Positions 4,141 to 11,272 of a stretch of DNA of 13,062 bases are shown here, one piece after another. The notes under the pieces are model-generated. The model made no database searches, was not told the origin of the DNA, and saw only the letters and a program-made list of their open reading frames with translations. The DNA is taken from assembly GCA_003242675.1 (NCBI GenBank), contig QGVE01000073.1:1-13062 (forward strand). Direction: 5' to 3'. This DNA is from Bacillota bacterium (GTDB lineage Bacteria; Bacillota_E; Symbiobacteriia; Symbiobacteriales; Symbiobacteriaceae). Both the position numbers and the translations under genes were made by a program. Position 1 is the first letter of the stretch, and each line of letters starts with the position of its first letter.

Positions 4141-6207
4141 CTACTTCTTCCACTTTTTGCCCCGGCCAGGGTGCTTGTCCTTGCTTTGGCCGTTGCCCTT
4201 GCCGGACTTCCACCCGTTGCCGACGCCGCTACGGTCGGCGTCATCGTCGTCGTCATCATCGTCGTCATCGTCGTCGTACCGGTCATCGTCATCGTCGTCC
4301 CGGTCATCGTCCCGAACGCCTTCCCGGGCGCCCTTCGGGTCATCGTCCCGGCCGTCCTTCCAGCCGTCGGCCCGGTCGCGACACCGCCAGTCGCCCTTCC
4401 ACCAGGGCCAGCCGTCGGTGAGGTCCAGGCCGAACAGGGCCAGCAGCTCCTTGGCGGCCTGCGGGTGGATGAACTTGCCCGCAAACTTGTGCACATGGTG
4501 GACGAAGGCGGCCCAGTTGCCGTTCATCGCCTTCGCCTTCAGGGCCTGCAGGTGGCCGTGGTGGATCTTGCCCTCCCACTTGGCCAGCAGCGCGAGCACC
4601 TGCTGCCGCAGGGCCACGTCGTCGGTCGCCGGCCCATCGCCCGGCTCTTCCGCGGGCAGGTCCACCACGGCGAAGGTCACCTGTGCCTCGGCGGCGTTGC
4701 CCGCCCGGTCCGTGGCGCGCACGGTCAGGGTGTGTTCGCCCTCGGCCAGCCGGGCCAGGTTGATCCGGGAGCCGGTAAAGGCATCACCGTTCAGCTCCAC
4801 GACGACCTGCCCGGCGTCGACTCCGGCCAGCCGGTCAGCCACCCGGTAGGCGACCTCCAGTTCGCCCTCAGCCGGGTACGTCTCCCCATCGACAGGCGAC
4901 GTGATGCGGATCGTCGGAGCGGTCTGGTCCACGGTGAACACGACGGCGCCGGAGGGCTCCCCCTTGCGCTCGCCGTAGCGGGCCGCGACCCGGTAGGACC
5001 AGCGGCCCTCGCCCGGCACCACGTCCCGGTACTGGGTCACGTCGGCCGCGGTGGTGCCGATCAGCACGAACTCCCCGTCGCCCTCCGCCCGGTAGACGTT
5101 ATAGCCGGTCACGCCCTCGGCCAGCGGGGGCTCCCACGCAAAGCGCACCGTCAGGCTGTTGGTGACGGCGGACTTCGTGATCATCGTCGGGGCATCGCTC
5201 GGCAGCCGGCTGTCCACGGCGAACGAGACGGTGGCCCGGCCCACGTTGCCGGCCCGGTCGGTGACCAGCACCTCCAGCGTGTGGGAGCCGTCCGCCAGGT
5301 CGGCCAGCGGGATCACCGGCGTGTCGAGCAGCCGCCCGTCCAGGAAGTAGGCGACGGCGTCCTCACCGTACCCCGCGCCTTCATCCTTCACCCGGATCTG
5401 CACGGCCAGCGAGCCCGCCGGGCGGTAGGTCTCGTCGGCCTTCGGCGTGCGGATGACCACCTCCGGCGCCGTGCTGTCCTTGATCACCTTCACCGGTTCG
5501 GCACGCCGGCTCAGGTGGCCGACCTGGTCCTGCGCCACGACCGTGTACCAGTATGTGCCGTCGGCTTCCAGCCGATCCTCGAAATACGTCAGCCCGGCTT
5601 CCACATAGCCGAGGAAGGTCGCCGGATCCTCGCCCTCGGAGCGATACACCAGGTAGCGGTACAGGTCCTCGGCCTCCGGCGCGGTCCACGTCAGGGACAC
5701 CGCCCCGTCCTGCGTGATCGCCGGCTCCGCGGTCAGGTCGGTGGGAGCGGCCGGCCCCTCGGTGTCCTCCGCCAGTTCGTCTCCGTTGGCCGGGTCATCA
5801 TAGCGCACCGACCGCCAGGCCGTGGGGGCGCTCCGGTTCCCGTCAGCGTCGACCGCGACCACCGCGTAGCGGTAGACGCCCTCCGCGGGCAGCAGATCGG
5901 CAGCCGTCAGTTCCGTGGTCGCCATCCAGAACGTGGTCTCATCGACGGCCGGATCGGAAGCGGCCTGGCCGTAATGCCGGTGAACCTCGTAGTGGCTCAC
6001 CGCCCCGCTCCGGGGGTGCGTCCACTCCAGATCCACGTGGCCGTCTTCCGTCACCCGTTCGGGCACGATCGTCAGGTTCCGGGGAGCAGCGGGACTGGTG
6101 CCATCGGCCGCCAGCACCACAGGGGCCCCGATCGCCACCGCCACAGCCAGCGCGGTCGCCGCGGCCACGCCCCTGTGTACCGGCAAGGGCAGGAGCTTCG
6201 TACGCAT
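4141..6207 (-). CDS. Secreted multidomain protein: FN3 and Ig-like domains, poly-Asp tract, basic tail
   Basis: The product has 688 residues and no recognised specific function. Residues 1-33 form a signal peptide (MRTK, hydrophobic core, likely cut VLA-ADG). Then come two fibronectin type III-like domains (about 39-137 and 152-245), an Ig-like domain beginning TAPEVVIRTP (247-332), a third FN3-like domain (338-427) and a second Ig-like domain beginning TAPTIRITSP (429-515). Both Ig-like domains contain a TDRAGN motif. A helical segment (about 528-592, AFVHHVHKFAGKFI) faintly recalls the FIMAH domain. The C-terminus has an acidic tract (620-657, including twelve Asp in a row) and a Lys/Gly-rich tail ending KKWKK. 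There is no LPXTG anchor or catalytic motif. The ATG at 6207 follows GGAGGG; an open extension to 6426 lacks a signal peptide at its start and is rejected. It is likely a cell-surface or matrix adhesive protein, perhaps cation-binding. It stands alone in its orientation unit. Confidence 0.88.
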   Translation of the reverse strand: MRTKLLPLPVHRGVAAATALAVAVAIGAPVVLAADGTSPAAPRNLTIVPERVTEDGHVDLEWTHPRSGAVSHYEVHRHYGQAASDPAVDETTFWMATTELTAADLLPAEGVYRYAVVAVDADGNRSAPTAWRSVRYDDPANGDELAEDTEGPAAPTDLTAEPAITQDGAVSLTWTAPEAEDLYRYLVYRSEGEDPATFLGYVEAGLTYFEDRLEADGTYWYTVVAQDQVGHLSRRAEPVKVIKDSTAPEVVIRTPKADETYRPAGSLAVQIRVKDEGAGYGEDAVAYFLDGRLLDTPVIPLADLADGSHTLEVLVTDRAGNVGRATVSFAVDSRLPSDAPTMITKSAVTNSLTVRFAWEPPLAEGVTGYNVYRAEGDGEFVLIGTTAADVTQYRDVVPGEGRWSYRVAARYGERKGEPSGAVVFTVDQTAPTIRITSPVDGETYPAEGELEVAYRVADRLAGVDAGQVVVELNGDAFTGSRINLARLAEGEHTLTVRATDRAGNAAEAQVTFAVVDLPAEEPGDGPATDDVALRQQVLALLAKWEGKIHHGHLQALKAKAMNGNWAAFVHHVHKFAGKFIHPQAAKELLALFGLDLTDGWPWWKGDWRCRDRADGWKDGRDDDPKGAREGVRDDDRDDDDDDRYDDDDDDDDDDDDADRSGVGNGWKSGKGNGQSKDKHPGRGKKWKK
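4240..4311 (-). repeat. GAC/GAT trinucleotide tract coding poly-aspartate
   Basis: On the minus strand this stretch is almost entirely GAC and GAT codons. From the N-terminal side it has runs of three, six and twelve Asp, broken by Arg and by Arg-Tyr. GAC and GAT are mixed, so it is not a pure microsatellite, but slippage could still vary its length between strains. Confidence 0.85.
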
Positions 6208-6413
6208 GCACGGATTCCCTCCTCTGATCCTGCGATCACTAGACGGGTTCGTGCAGCGCACAGCCGTTTGTGTGGGTCTCTCCCCGATTCCGCACCTGAT
6301 CCCCCGCACACCGCGGACCAAATTTACATAACATGAGCACCGGCGGCCGCACCCTCCCGGACCGTGCGCCGCACGGCGGGCGCCGTGCGTGCCGACCAGT
6401 GCACGAGGGAGAG

Positions 6414-6626
6414 ATGCACGTGACAAGCAGGAGCGTTCTGCGCCAGCTGCGGCAGCTGTTCCGCATCGTTCGCCGGCTCGACCGCATGGGCGTCTCCGAG
6501 AACCTGATCCTGGCAGTGGTCTTCTTCGCTCTCTCCCGCGACGACGAGGGCTCCCTCGCCGGAATCATCGGGGAGGCCGACCGTTCCGGCTACCAGGACG
6601 ATGGTTCCGGCTACGAGGACGACTAG
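6414..6626 (+). CDS. Small hypothetical protein, hydrophobic helix and acidic tail
   Basis: This is a 70-residue protein of unknown function. It begins MHVTSRSVLRQLRQLF, with a basic, leucine-rich segment (residues 5-24). A hydrophobic stretch NLILAVVFFALSR follows (about 32-44), and it ends in an acidic tail (GYQDDGSGYEDD). The central stretch could be a membrane-associated or amphipathic helix; it is short for a full transmembrane span. GAGG (6405-6408) lies five bases before the ATG at 6414; GTG 6420 is an alternative. The frame is open from 6333, but that extension has no ribosome binding site and reads like non-coding DNA. It is divergent from the secreted-protein gene and convergent with the ABC pair. 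Far upstream, CACA (6307-6310), 16 bases and CATAACAT (6327-6334) resemble a sigma-K promoter, a low-information match. No promoter for the divergent gene was clear in 6208-6413. Confidence 0.6.
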   Translation: MHVTSRSVLRQLRQLFRIVRRLDRMGVSENLILAVVFFALSRDDEGSLAGIIGEADRSGYQDDGSGYEDD

Positions 6627-6634
6627 ACAGCAAG

Positions 6635-6658
6635 GGGGCGGGGGATCACCCCCGCCCC
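6635..6658. terminator. Bidirectional terminator hairpin overlapping the ABC gene stop
   Basis: GGGGCGGGGG (6635-6644) pairs perfectly with CCCCCGCCCC (6649-6658) around the loop ATCA. It starts 9 bases after the small plus-strand gene. In the minus direction one arm codes the last residues of the ABC protein, and the TGA stop (6648-6646) is in the loop. A short CTCTT pyrimidine tract follows on the plus strand. Confidence 0.75.
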
Positions 6659-8421
6659 TCTTCGCACGCGCCGGCCTGCCAGAGCGCCCGCATCTCCTCC
6701 GACCGGGCCAGCAGCTCGTCCAGCGTCCCGCGGTCGGCGACCCGACCGTCCTTCAGCAGGATGATCTGGTCGGCCCGCCGCAGGGCGGACTCCCGGTGGC
6801 TGACTACCAGGCAGGTGACGTCCCGCTTCTGGAACAGCCGCTCCCACAGGATCTGCTCGGTCTCGACGTCGAGGGCGCTGGAAAGGTCGTCCATGATCAA
6901 GAGCTCCGGCCTTCGCAGGAACATGCGGGCGGCGGCGGTGCGCTGGATCTGCCCGCCCGAAAGCCGCATGCCCCGGGGTCCGACGCGCGTCTCCAGCCCG
7001 CCTTCCATCGCGGCCAGATCCCGCTCCAGCACCGCGTCGTAAACCGCCGCCGCGACCTCCTCGTCCGTCGCCTCCAACCCCATGCGGATGTTGTCCGCGA
7101 GGGTGCCGCTGAGGAGCACCGGCACCTGCGGCGCCGCGGCGCAGCGGGGAGGCACCATGAAGGAGCCGGGGTCGGCGACGCGCTGGCCGTTCCAGTAGAT
7201 CGCGCCGGCCTGCGCCGGCAGGAGGCCCATGAGCACGCGCAGGAGCGTCGTCTTGCCGGAGCCCACCCGGCCGGCGATCACGGTGAAGCTGCCCCGGCGA
7301 ATGGTCAGGCTCACACCCTCGATGCCCCGGCCGCTCTCCGGGTAGCGGTAGGTCAGCCCCTCCACGCGCAGTTCCCGGAGCGGCTCCGCGGGCGGGGGCG
7401 GCGGCGCCGGCGGCACGGGCACGGGGCCGCGCAGCGGGATCTCGGCGCGCTGCAGGAGGCGCGCCGGCGGGGCGCCCTGAAGCAGGGCCAGCAGCCGGTC
7501 CTTTGCGACGCCCGTCTGCCGGTACAGGGCGAGCCAGCGGCCGGCGAAGTGGGTGAAGTCCGCGACATAACCCAGGTAGTACACGAACAGGGCGAACTCG
7601 CCGACGCTGAACTGGCCGGCGGCCATCGTGCGCGCCCCGAGCAGCAGGATGAGGCCGGTGCCGACCGACGAGGCGTTCACCGCGATGGACTCCAGCACCT
7701 GGGTGAGGAGCCGGTCGGCCACCATCGCCTCCCGGCGCTCGTCGTTCAGCCGGCGCAGGTGGGCGATCACCCGCGACTCCGCCCCCGCCACCTGCACGGC
7801 CTGCACGGCGCTGAACAGCTCCGCGATGAGCCCGGTCACCCGCGCGGTGGCCTCCCGGCTCCGGCGCCGGTTCTGCAGGATCCGCTTGCCGACCGCCCGG
7901 GTGACGACCAGCACCAGCGCCAGGGGCAGGAAGACCAGCACCGTCAGCCGGGCGTCGATCCGCAGGAGCATCCAGAGCGCCACCACGGCGAACGCGGTCT
8001 GGCCCACCACGTCGACCAGGAAGTCGGCCGTCTCCTCCGCCTGCAGCACGTCGTCGCGCAGCCGGTTCAGGACCTCGCCGGGCGGCTCCGGCAGGGCGGC
8101 GGCCCCCGGCATCTCCAGGATGCGCTCCAGCACGTTGCGCCGCAGCAGGTTCGCCATGGACTCCCGCCCCGTGACCGACGCGACGAAGCCCGCCGCCAGC
8201 GCCATGGCGCGCGCCAGGGCTGCGGCCACCAGTAAAGCGATGATCGCCCAGGGATCCAGCGCCACGGGCGCCGTCCCCGTCAGCCGGTCGAAGAACGCCT
8301 GGGTCAGCAGGCCGGGCAGGACCGGCAGCAGGTAGGCCGCCGTGAAGGAAGCCACGGCCGCCAGATAGACCCAGGGGCGGAAGGTGATCAGGCCCCAGAC
8401 GAAACGCCAGGTGGACATCAC
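6646..8421 (-). CDS. ABC exporter half-transporter with degenerate Walker B (heterodimer subunit)
   Basis: This 591-residue protein fuses an N-terminal membrane domain (about 1-330, several hydrophobic spans) to a C-terminal ATPase domain. Between them lies a proline-rich linker (333-347, with a run of five Pro). ATPase motifs are Walker [10 protein letters not shown] (384-392), Q-loop Gln432, intact signature LSGGQ (487-491), Walker B LLIMDD (507-512) and switch His542. The residue after the Walker B aspartate is Asp512 where active ABC enzymes have the catalytic Glu. In type IV exporter heterodimers (TM287/288, BmrCD, LmrCD) this marks the subunit with the non-catalytic site. The gene overlaps its upstream partner by four bases: GTG 8421 shares bases with the partner's TGA, and ATG 8418 is an equally possible start. 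AGGAGG inside the partner's last codons serves as ribosome binding site. The substrate (drug, lipid or peptide) cannot be told. Confidence 0.93.
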   Translation of the reverse strand: MMSTWRFVWGLITFRPWVYLAAVASFTAAYLLPVLPGLLTQAFFDRLTGTAPVALDPWAIIALLVAAALARAMALAAGFVASVTGRESMANLLRRNVLERILEMPGAAALPEPPGEVLNRLRDDVLQAEETADFLVDVVGQTAFAVVALWMLLRIDARLTVLVFLPLALVLVVTRAVGKRILQNRRRSREATARVTGLIAELFSAVQAVQVAGAESRVIAHLRRLNDERREAMVADRLLTQVLESIAVNASSVGTGLILLLGARTMAAGQFSVGEFALFVYYLGYVADFTHFAGRWLALYRQTGVAKDRLLALLQGAPPARLLQRAEIPLRGPVPVPPAPPPPPAEPLRELRVEGLTYRYPESGRGIEGVSLTIRRGSFTVIAGRVGSGKTTLLRVLMGLLPAQAGAIYWNGQRVADPGSFMVPPRCAAAPQVPVLLSGTLADNIRMGLEATDEEVAAAVYDAVLERDLAAMEGGLETRVGPRGMRLSGGQIQRTAAARMFLRRPELLIMDDLSSALDVETEQILWERLFQKRDVTCLVVSHRESALRRADQIILLKDGRVADRGTLDELLARSEEMRALWQAGACEEGRG

Positions 8422-10166
8422 ACCAGCACCTCCTGCAGCCCCGTCCGCAGCAAGCGGGAGAAGCGGGACTCCGGATCGGCGGCCAGCGCCGCGCGCGGGC
8501 CGTGCTCCACCACCCGGCCGTCTTCGAGGATCAGGATGGTGTCGGCCCGCTCCACCGTCGCCAGCCGGTGCGCGATAATGATGCCCGTCCGTCCCTCCAG
8601 CAACCGGTCCACCGCCCGCTCGATCAGCGCCTCCGTGGCGGGGTCGAGGCGGGACGAAGCCTCGTCGAGGATCACCAGGCCCGGGTCGGCCAGGAAGACC
8701 CGGGCCAGGGCCAGCAGCTGGGCCTCACCGGCCGACAGGCCTCCGCCTCCCGACTCCAGGGGGGTATCCAGGCCCTGGGGCAGCGACCGGAGCCAGGGCC
8801 CCAGCCCGAGCTCCTCGAGCACGGCCAGCAGCCGCTCGTCGCTGATCTCGCGGGAGAAGAACGTCAGGTTGTCCCGCACCGTGCCGGCGAACAGCTGCAC
8901 GTCCTGCGTCACGAACCCCACCCGCGAGCGCACCCCGGCCACGGTGGCCTCCCGCAGGTCCACCCCGCCCAGGCGCACGGCGCCCTCATCGGGGTCGTAA
9001 AAGCGCAGGAGCAGCCGGGCGAGGGTCGACTTGCCGCTCCCGGTGCGGCCCAGGAGCCCCACCACCTCGCCCGGCTCCACTCGCACGCAGATGTCCCGCA
9101 GCACCGGAGCGCCGGGCTCGTAGGCGAACGTCACGGCGTCCAGCTCCACGGAGAGGGGACCGGGGGGAAGCGGGCCCCCCGGCCCGTCCGGCACGCGGGT
9201 GCGCAGGCGGAGCAGCTCCTCCACCCGGTCCACCGCGGCCCCCGCCCGCTGCAGCTCCTGCAGGTGCGCCCGGATCTGCTCGATGGGCCGGCGCAGCAGT
9301 TCGGTGTAGTGGAAGAGCAGGTAGACCGTGCCCACGGTCACCCGGCCCTGGGCGTACAGCCAGGCCCCGACGCCCAGCGACAGCGCGGCTCCGGCCGCGA
9401 ACGTCACGATGGACGCGCCCCACGTGAGGCAGAACGCCATGCTCGCGGCGAGGTTCTGGCGGTAGAACTCCTGAACGTTGTGCAGGAACCGGTGCAGCAC
9501 GTGGCTCCGGGCGCCGCTGGCCTGAATCGCCTCCGTGCCCGACAGCACCTCCCCGAGGTAACCGTAAAACTCGGCGGAAGCCTGCCGCTGCCGCGCCCAC
9601 ACGGGGACGGAGAGCTCGTGAAGCTTGCCGAGCAGCCAGAGCGTAAAGGCGGCGAAGAGCGTCATGGCCACCCCGGCTCGCCAGTCCTCCCGGAACAGGA
9701 GCAGCAGGATGCCGGCCAGGAGGGCCAGGTTGGCGAGCACGCCGATGAAGAGCTGCGAGAAGAACTGGGACAGGGCCGTCACGTCGCCATCGATGCGCTC
9801 GACCATCTCCCCCGGCGTGCGGCTCTTGTGGAAGCCCAGGTCCAGGCGCAGGCAGTGCTCGGCCAGGTCTGCCCGCAGCTCGTTGGTGGCCCGCCAGGAG
9901 ACCGACTCGCTGAGGTACCGGGCGAGCACGCTCACGGCCTGCGCGGCGAACGCCAGGCAGATGAACAGCAGGGCCAGCGCAACCAGGGAGGGACCGCCCG
10001 CCACCTGACCGGCCGCCGTGTCCAGGAAACGCCTGAGGATCTGGGGGTTGATGAGCTGCAGCCCGATGCTCGTGACCAGCAGCAGCGCGAGCCACGCCAT
10101 CTGGGCCCACTGGGGCCTCAGGTAGCGAAAGAGCAGCCGCAGGTACCTGCGGAGCGGGATGTTCAT
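8418..10166 (-). CDS. ABC exporter half-transporter with catalytic Glu and altered signature (heterodimer subunit)
   Basis: This is a 582-residue exporter subunit: membrane domain (about 1-325), then ATPase domain. Motifs are Walker [10 protein letters not shown] (373-381), Q-loop Gln421, signature LSAGE (477-481) instead of LSGGQ, Walker B LVILDE with catalytic Glu502, D-loop SSRLD (504-508) and switch His533. Paired with the downstream subunit, one composite site has Glu502 with LSGGQ (active), while the other has Asp512 with LSAGE (degenerate). That is the known heterodimer pattern. The ATG at 10166 has AGGAGGAG about eight bases upstream. It is first in a two-gene operon. The 163-base gap to the divergent ddh gene probably holds its promoter: a minus-strand TACAAT (10259-10254) could be a -10, but no good -35 goes with it. 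No regulator or substrate gene is adjacent. Confidence 0.93.
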   Translation of the reverse strand: MNIPLRRYLRLLFRYLRPQWAQMAWLALLLVTSIGLQLINPQILRRFLDTAAGQVAGGPSLVALALLFICLAFAAQAVSVLARYLSESVSWRATNELRADLAEHCLRLDLGFHKSRTPGEMVERIDGDVTALSQFFSQLFIGVLANLALLAGILLLLFREDWRAGVAMTLFAAFTLWLLGKLHELSVPVWARQRQASAEFYGYLGEVLSGTEAIQASGARSHVLHRFLHNVQEFYRQNLAASMAFCLTWGASIVTFAAGAALSLGVGAWLYAQGRVTVGTVYLLFHYTELLRRPIEQIRAHLQELQRAGAAVDRVEELLRLRTRVPDGPGGPLPPGPLSVELDAVTFAYEPGAPVLRDICVRVEPGEVVGLLGRTGSGKSTLARLLLRFYDPDEGAVRLGGVDLREATVAGVRSRVGFVTQDVQLFAGTVRDNLTFFSREISDERLLAVLEELGLGPWLRSLPQGLDTPLESGGGGLSAGEAQLLALARVFLADPGLVILDEASSRLDPATEALIERAVDRLLEGRTGIIIAHRLATVERADTILILEDGRVVEHGPRAALAADPESRFSRLLRTGLQEVLV

Positions 10167-10288
10167 GGGAACTCTCCTCCTGCCTGGTCGGTATCGGAGA
10201 GAATTCGCCGCCCCTTCCCAATTACCTGTCTAGTACATTTATTTCGATGCACGATTGTATGCCACTGGAACAGATCCGGCGCGCACGG

Positions 10289-10294
10289 TAGAAT
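10289..10294 (+). promoter_or_regulatory. Candidate -10 element for ddh
   Basis: TAGAAT matches five of six bases of the sigma-A -10 consensus. It would start transcription near 10301, 29 bases before the ATG at 10330. A -35 at 17 bases (GGAACA) is poor, so the call is tentative. Confidence 0.3.
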
Positions 10295-10329
10295 GGACGG
10301 TAATCGGAATGGAGGAGGCGTCTTTCGCG

Positions 10330-11229
10330 ATGAACAAGCTGCGTGTGGCTGTGGTCGGGTACGGCAACGTCGGGCGCTGCGCCCTGGAAGCGGTTCAGGC
10401 GGCGCCGGACATGGAGCTGGCGGGCGTAGTCCGCCGGCAGGTGCCTTCCGCCATCCCGCCTGAGCTCGCCGGCGTGCGGGTGGTCACGGACATCGGCGAG
10501 CTGGGGGACGTGCACGGGGCCCTCCTGTGCGTCCCGACCCGGTCGGTGCCGGAGTATGCCGAGATGCTGCTCCGCAGGGGGATCCATACCGTAGACAGCT
10601 ACGACATCCACGGCGACCTGGCCGACCTCCGCCGCCGGCTCGACCCCGTCGCCCGGGAACACGGTGCGGTGGCGGTGATCTCCGCCGGCTGGGACCCCGG
10701 GACCGACTCGATCATCCGCGCCGTGCTGGAGTTCATGGCTCCCCGGGGCATCACGTACACGAACTTCGGGCCGGGCATGTCCATGGGCCACACGGTCGCG
10801 GTGAAGGCCATCCCCGGGGTGCGGGACGCGCTGTCGATCACCATTCCCGCCGGCATGGGGGTGCACAAGCGGGCGGTCTACGTGGAGCTGGAACCCGGGG
10901 CCGATTTCGCGGCGATCGAGCAGGCGATCAAGGCCGACCCGTACTTCGCCAAGGACGAGACCCGCGTGACGCAGGTGGAGTCGGTCAGCCAGCTGATGGA
11001 CGTCGGACACGGCGTGGTCATCGACCGCAAGGGCGTCTCCGGGGCCACCCACAACCAGCTGTTCCGGTTCGAGATGCGCATCAACAACCCGGCGCTCACC
11101 GCGCAGGTCATGGTCGCCGCGCTGCGGGCCGCCGCCCGGCAGAAGCCGGGGTGCTACACGCTGATCGAGATCCCGGTCGTCGACTTTCTGCCGGGGGATC
11201 GGGAAGTGTGGATCCGAAAGCTGGTATAG
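10330..11229 (+). CDS. ddh: meso-Diaminopimelate dehydrogenase
   Basis: The enzyme catalyses NADP-dependent reductive amination of L-2-amino-6-oxopimelate (from tetrahydrodipicolinate) to meso-diaminopimelate in one step, and the reverse. It feeds lysine and peptidoglycan synthesis in the cytoplasm. The 299-residue protein starts with a Rossmann motif [10 protein letters not shown] (6-15). It has VDSYDIHG (88-95), [10 protein letters not shown] (118-127), [11 protein letters not shown] (144-154) and [14 protein letters not shown] (237-250), typical of the family. Phe146, Thr171, Arg181 and His227 occur at the same positions that I recall as substrate-site residues of the S. thermophilum enzyme, whose length is also about 299. 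GGAGGAGG (10311-10318) lies 11 bases before the ATG. An in-frame ATG at 10309 and the open frame back to 10255 lack ribosome binding sites. The gene stands alone, divergent from the ABC pair. Confidence 0.96.
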   Translation: MNKLRVAVVGYGNVGRCALEAVQAAPDMELAGVVRRQVPSAIPPELAGVRVVTDIGELGDVHGALLCVPTRSVPEYAEMLLRRGIHTVDSYDIHGDLADLRRRLDPVAREHGAVAVISAGWDPGTDSIIRAVLEFMAPRGITYTNFGPGMSMGHTVAVKAIPGVRDALSITIPAGMGVHKRAVYVELEPGADFAAIEQAIKADPYFAKDETRVTQVESVSQLMDVGHGVVIDRKGVSGATHNQLFRFEMRINNPALTAQVMVAALRAAARQKPGCYTLIEIPVVDFLPGDREVWIRKLV

Positions 11230-11236
11230 CGCGCGG

Positions 11237-11267
11237 GAACCCCCCGCCCGGCAAGGGCGGGGGGTTC
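11237..11267. terminator. Bidirectional terminator between ddh and the chemoreceptor gene
   Basis: A perfect 13-bp stem, GAACCCCCCGCCC (11237-11249) with GGGCGGGGGGTTC (11255-11267), closes a GGCAA loop. It begins 8 bases after the ddh stop TAG and ends 5 bases from the stop of the convergent chemoreceptor gene. T-tracts are minimal. Confidence 0.75.
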
Positions 11268-11272
11268 ACACC

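Noticed and set aside
4231..4320. Short repeats that might suggest a CRISPR or tandem-repeat locus
   Set aside because: It is an in-frame GAC/GAT codon tract in a gene, without regular repeat-spacer units.
4171..6336. 721-codon open frame on the plus strand
   Set aside because: It lies antisense to the secreted modular protein. Its product is low-complexity (Arg, Gly, Val, His rich) with no domain, and it arises from high GC codon bias.
6208..6426. 73-residue N-terminal extension of the secreted protein
   Set aside because: It would place the signal peptide internally. ATG 6207 has a good ribosome binding site and directly begins the signal peptide.
6601..8235. 544-codon open frame on the plus strand
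   Set aside because: It is antisense to the second ABC subunit, has no ribosome binding site and gives a low-complexity product.
8502..10463. 653-codon open frame on the plus strand
   Set aside because: It is antisense to an ABC subunit with all expected motifs, and its product is rich in His, Gln, Arg and Gly without any recognisable domain.
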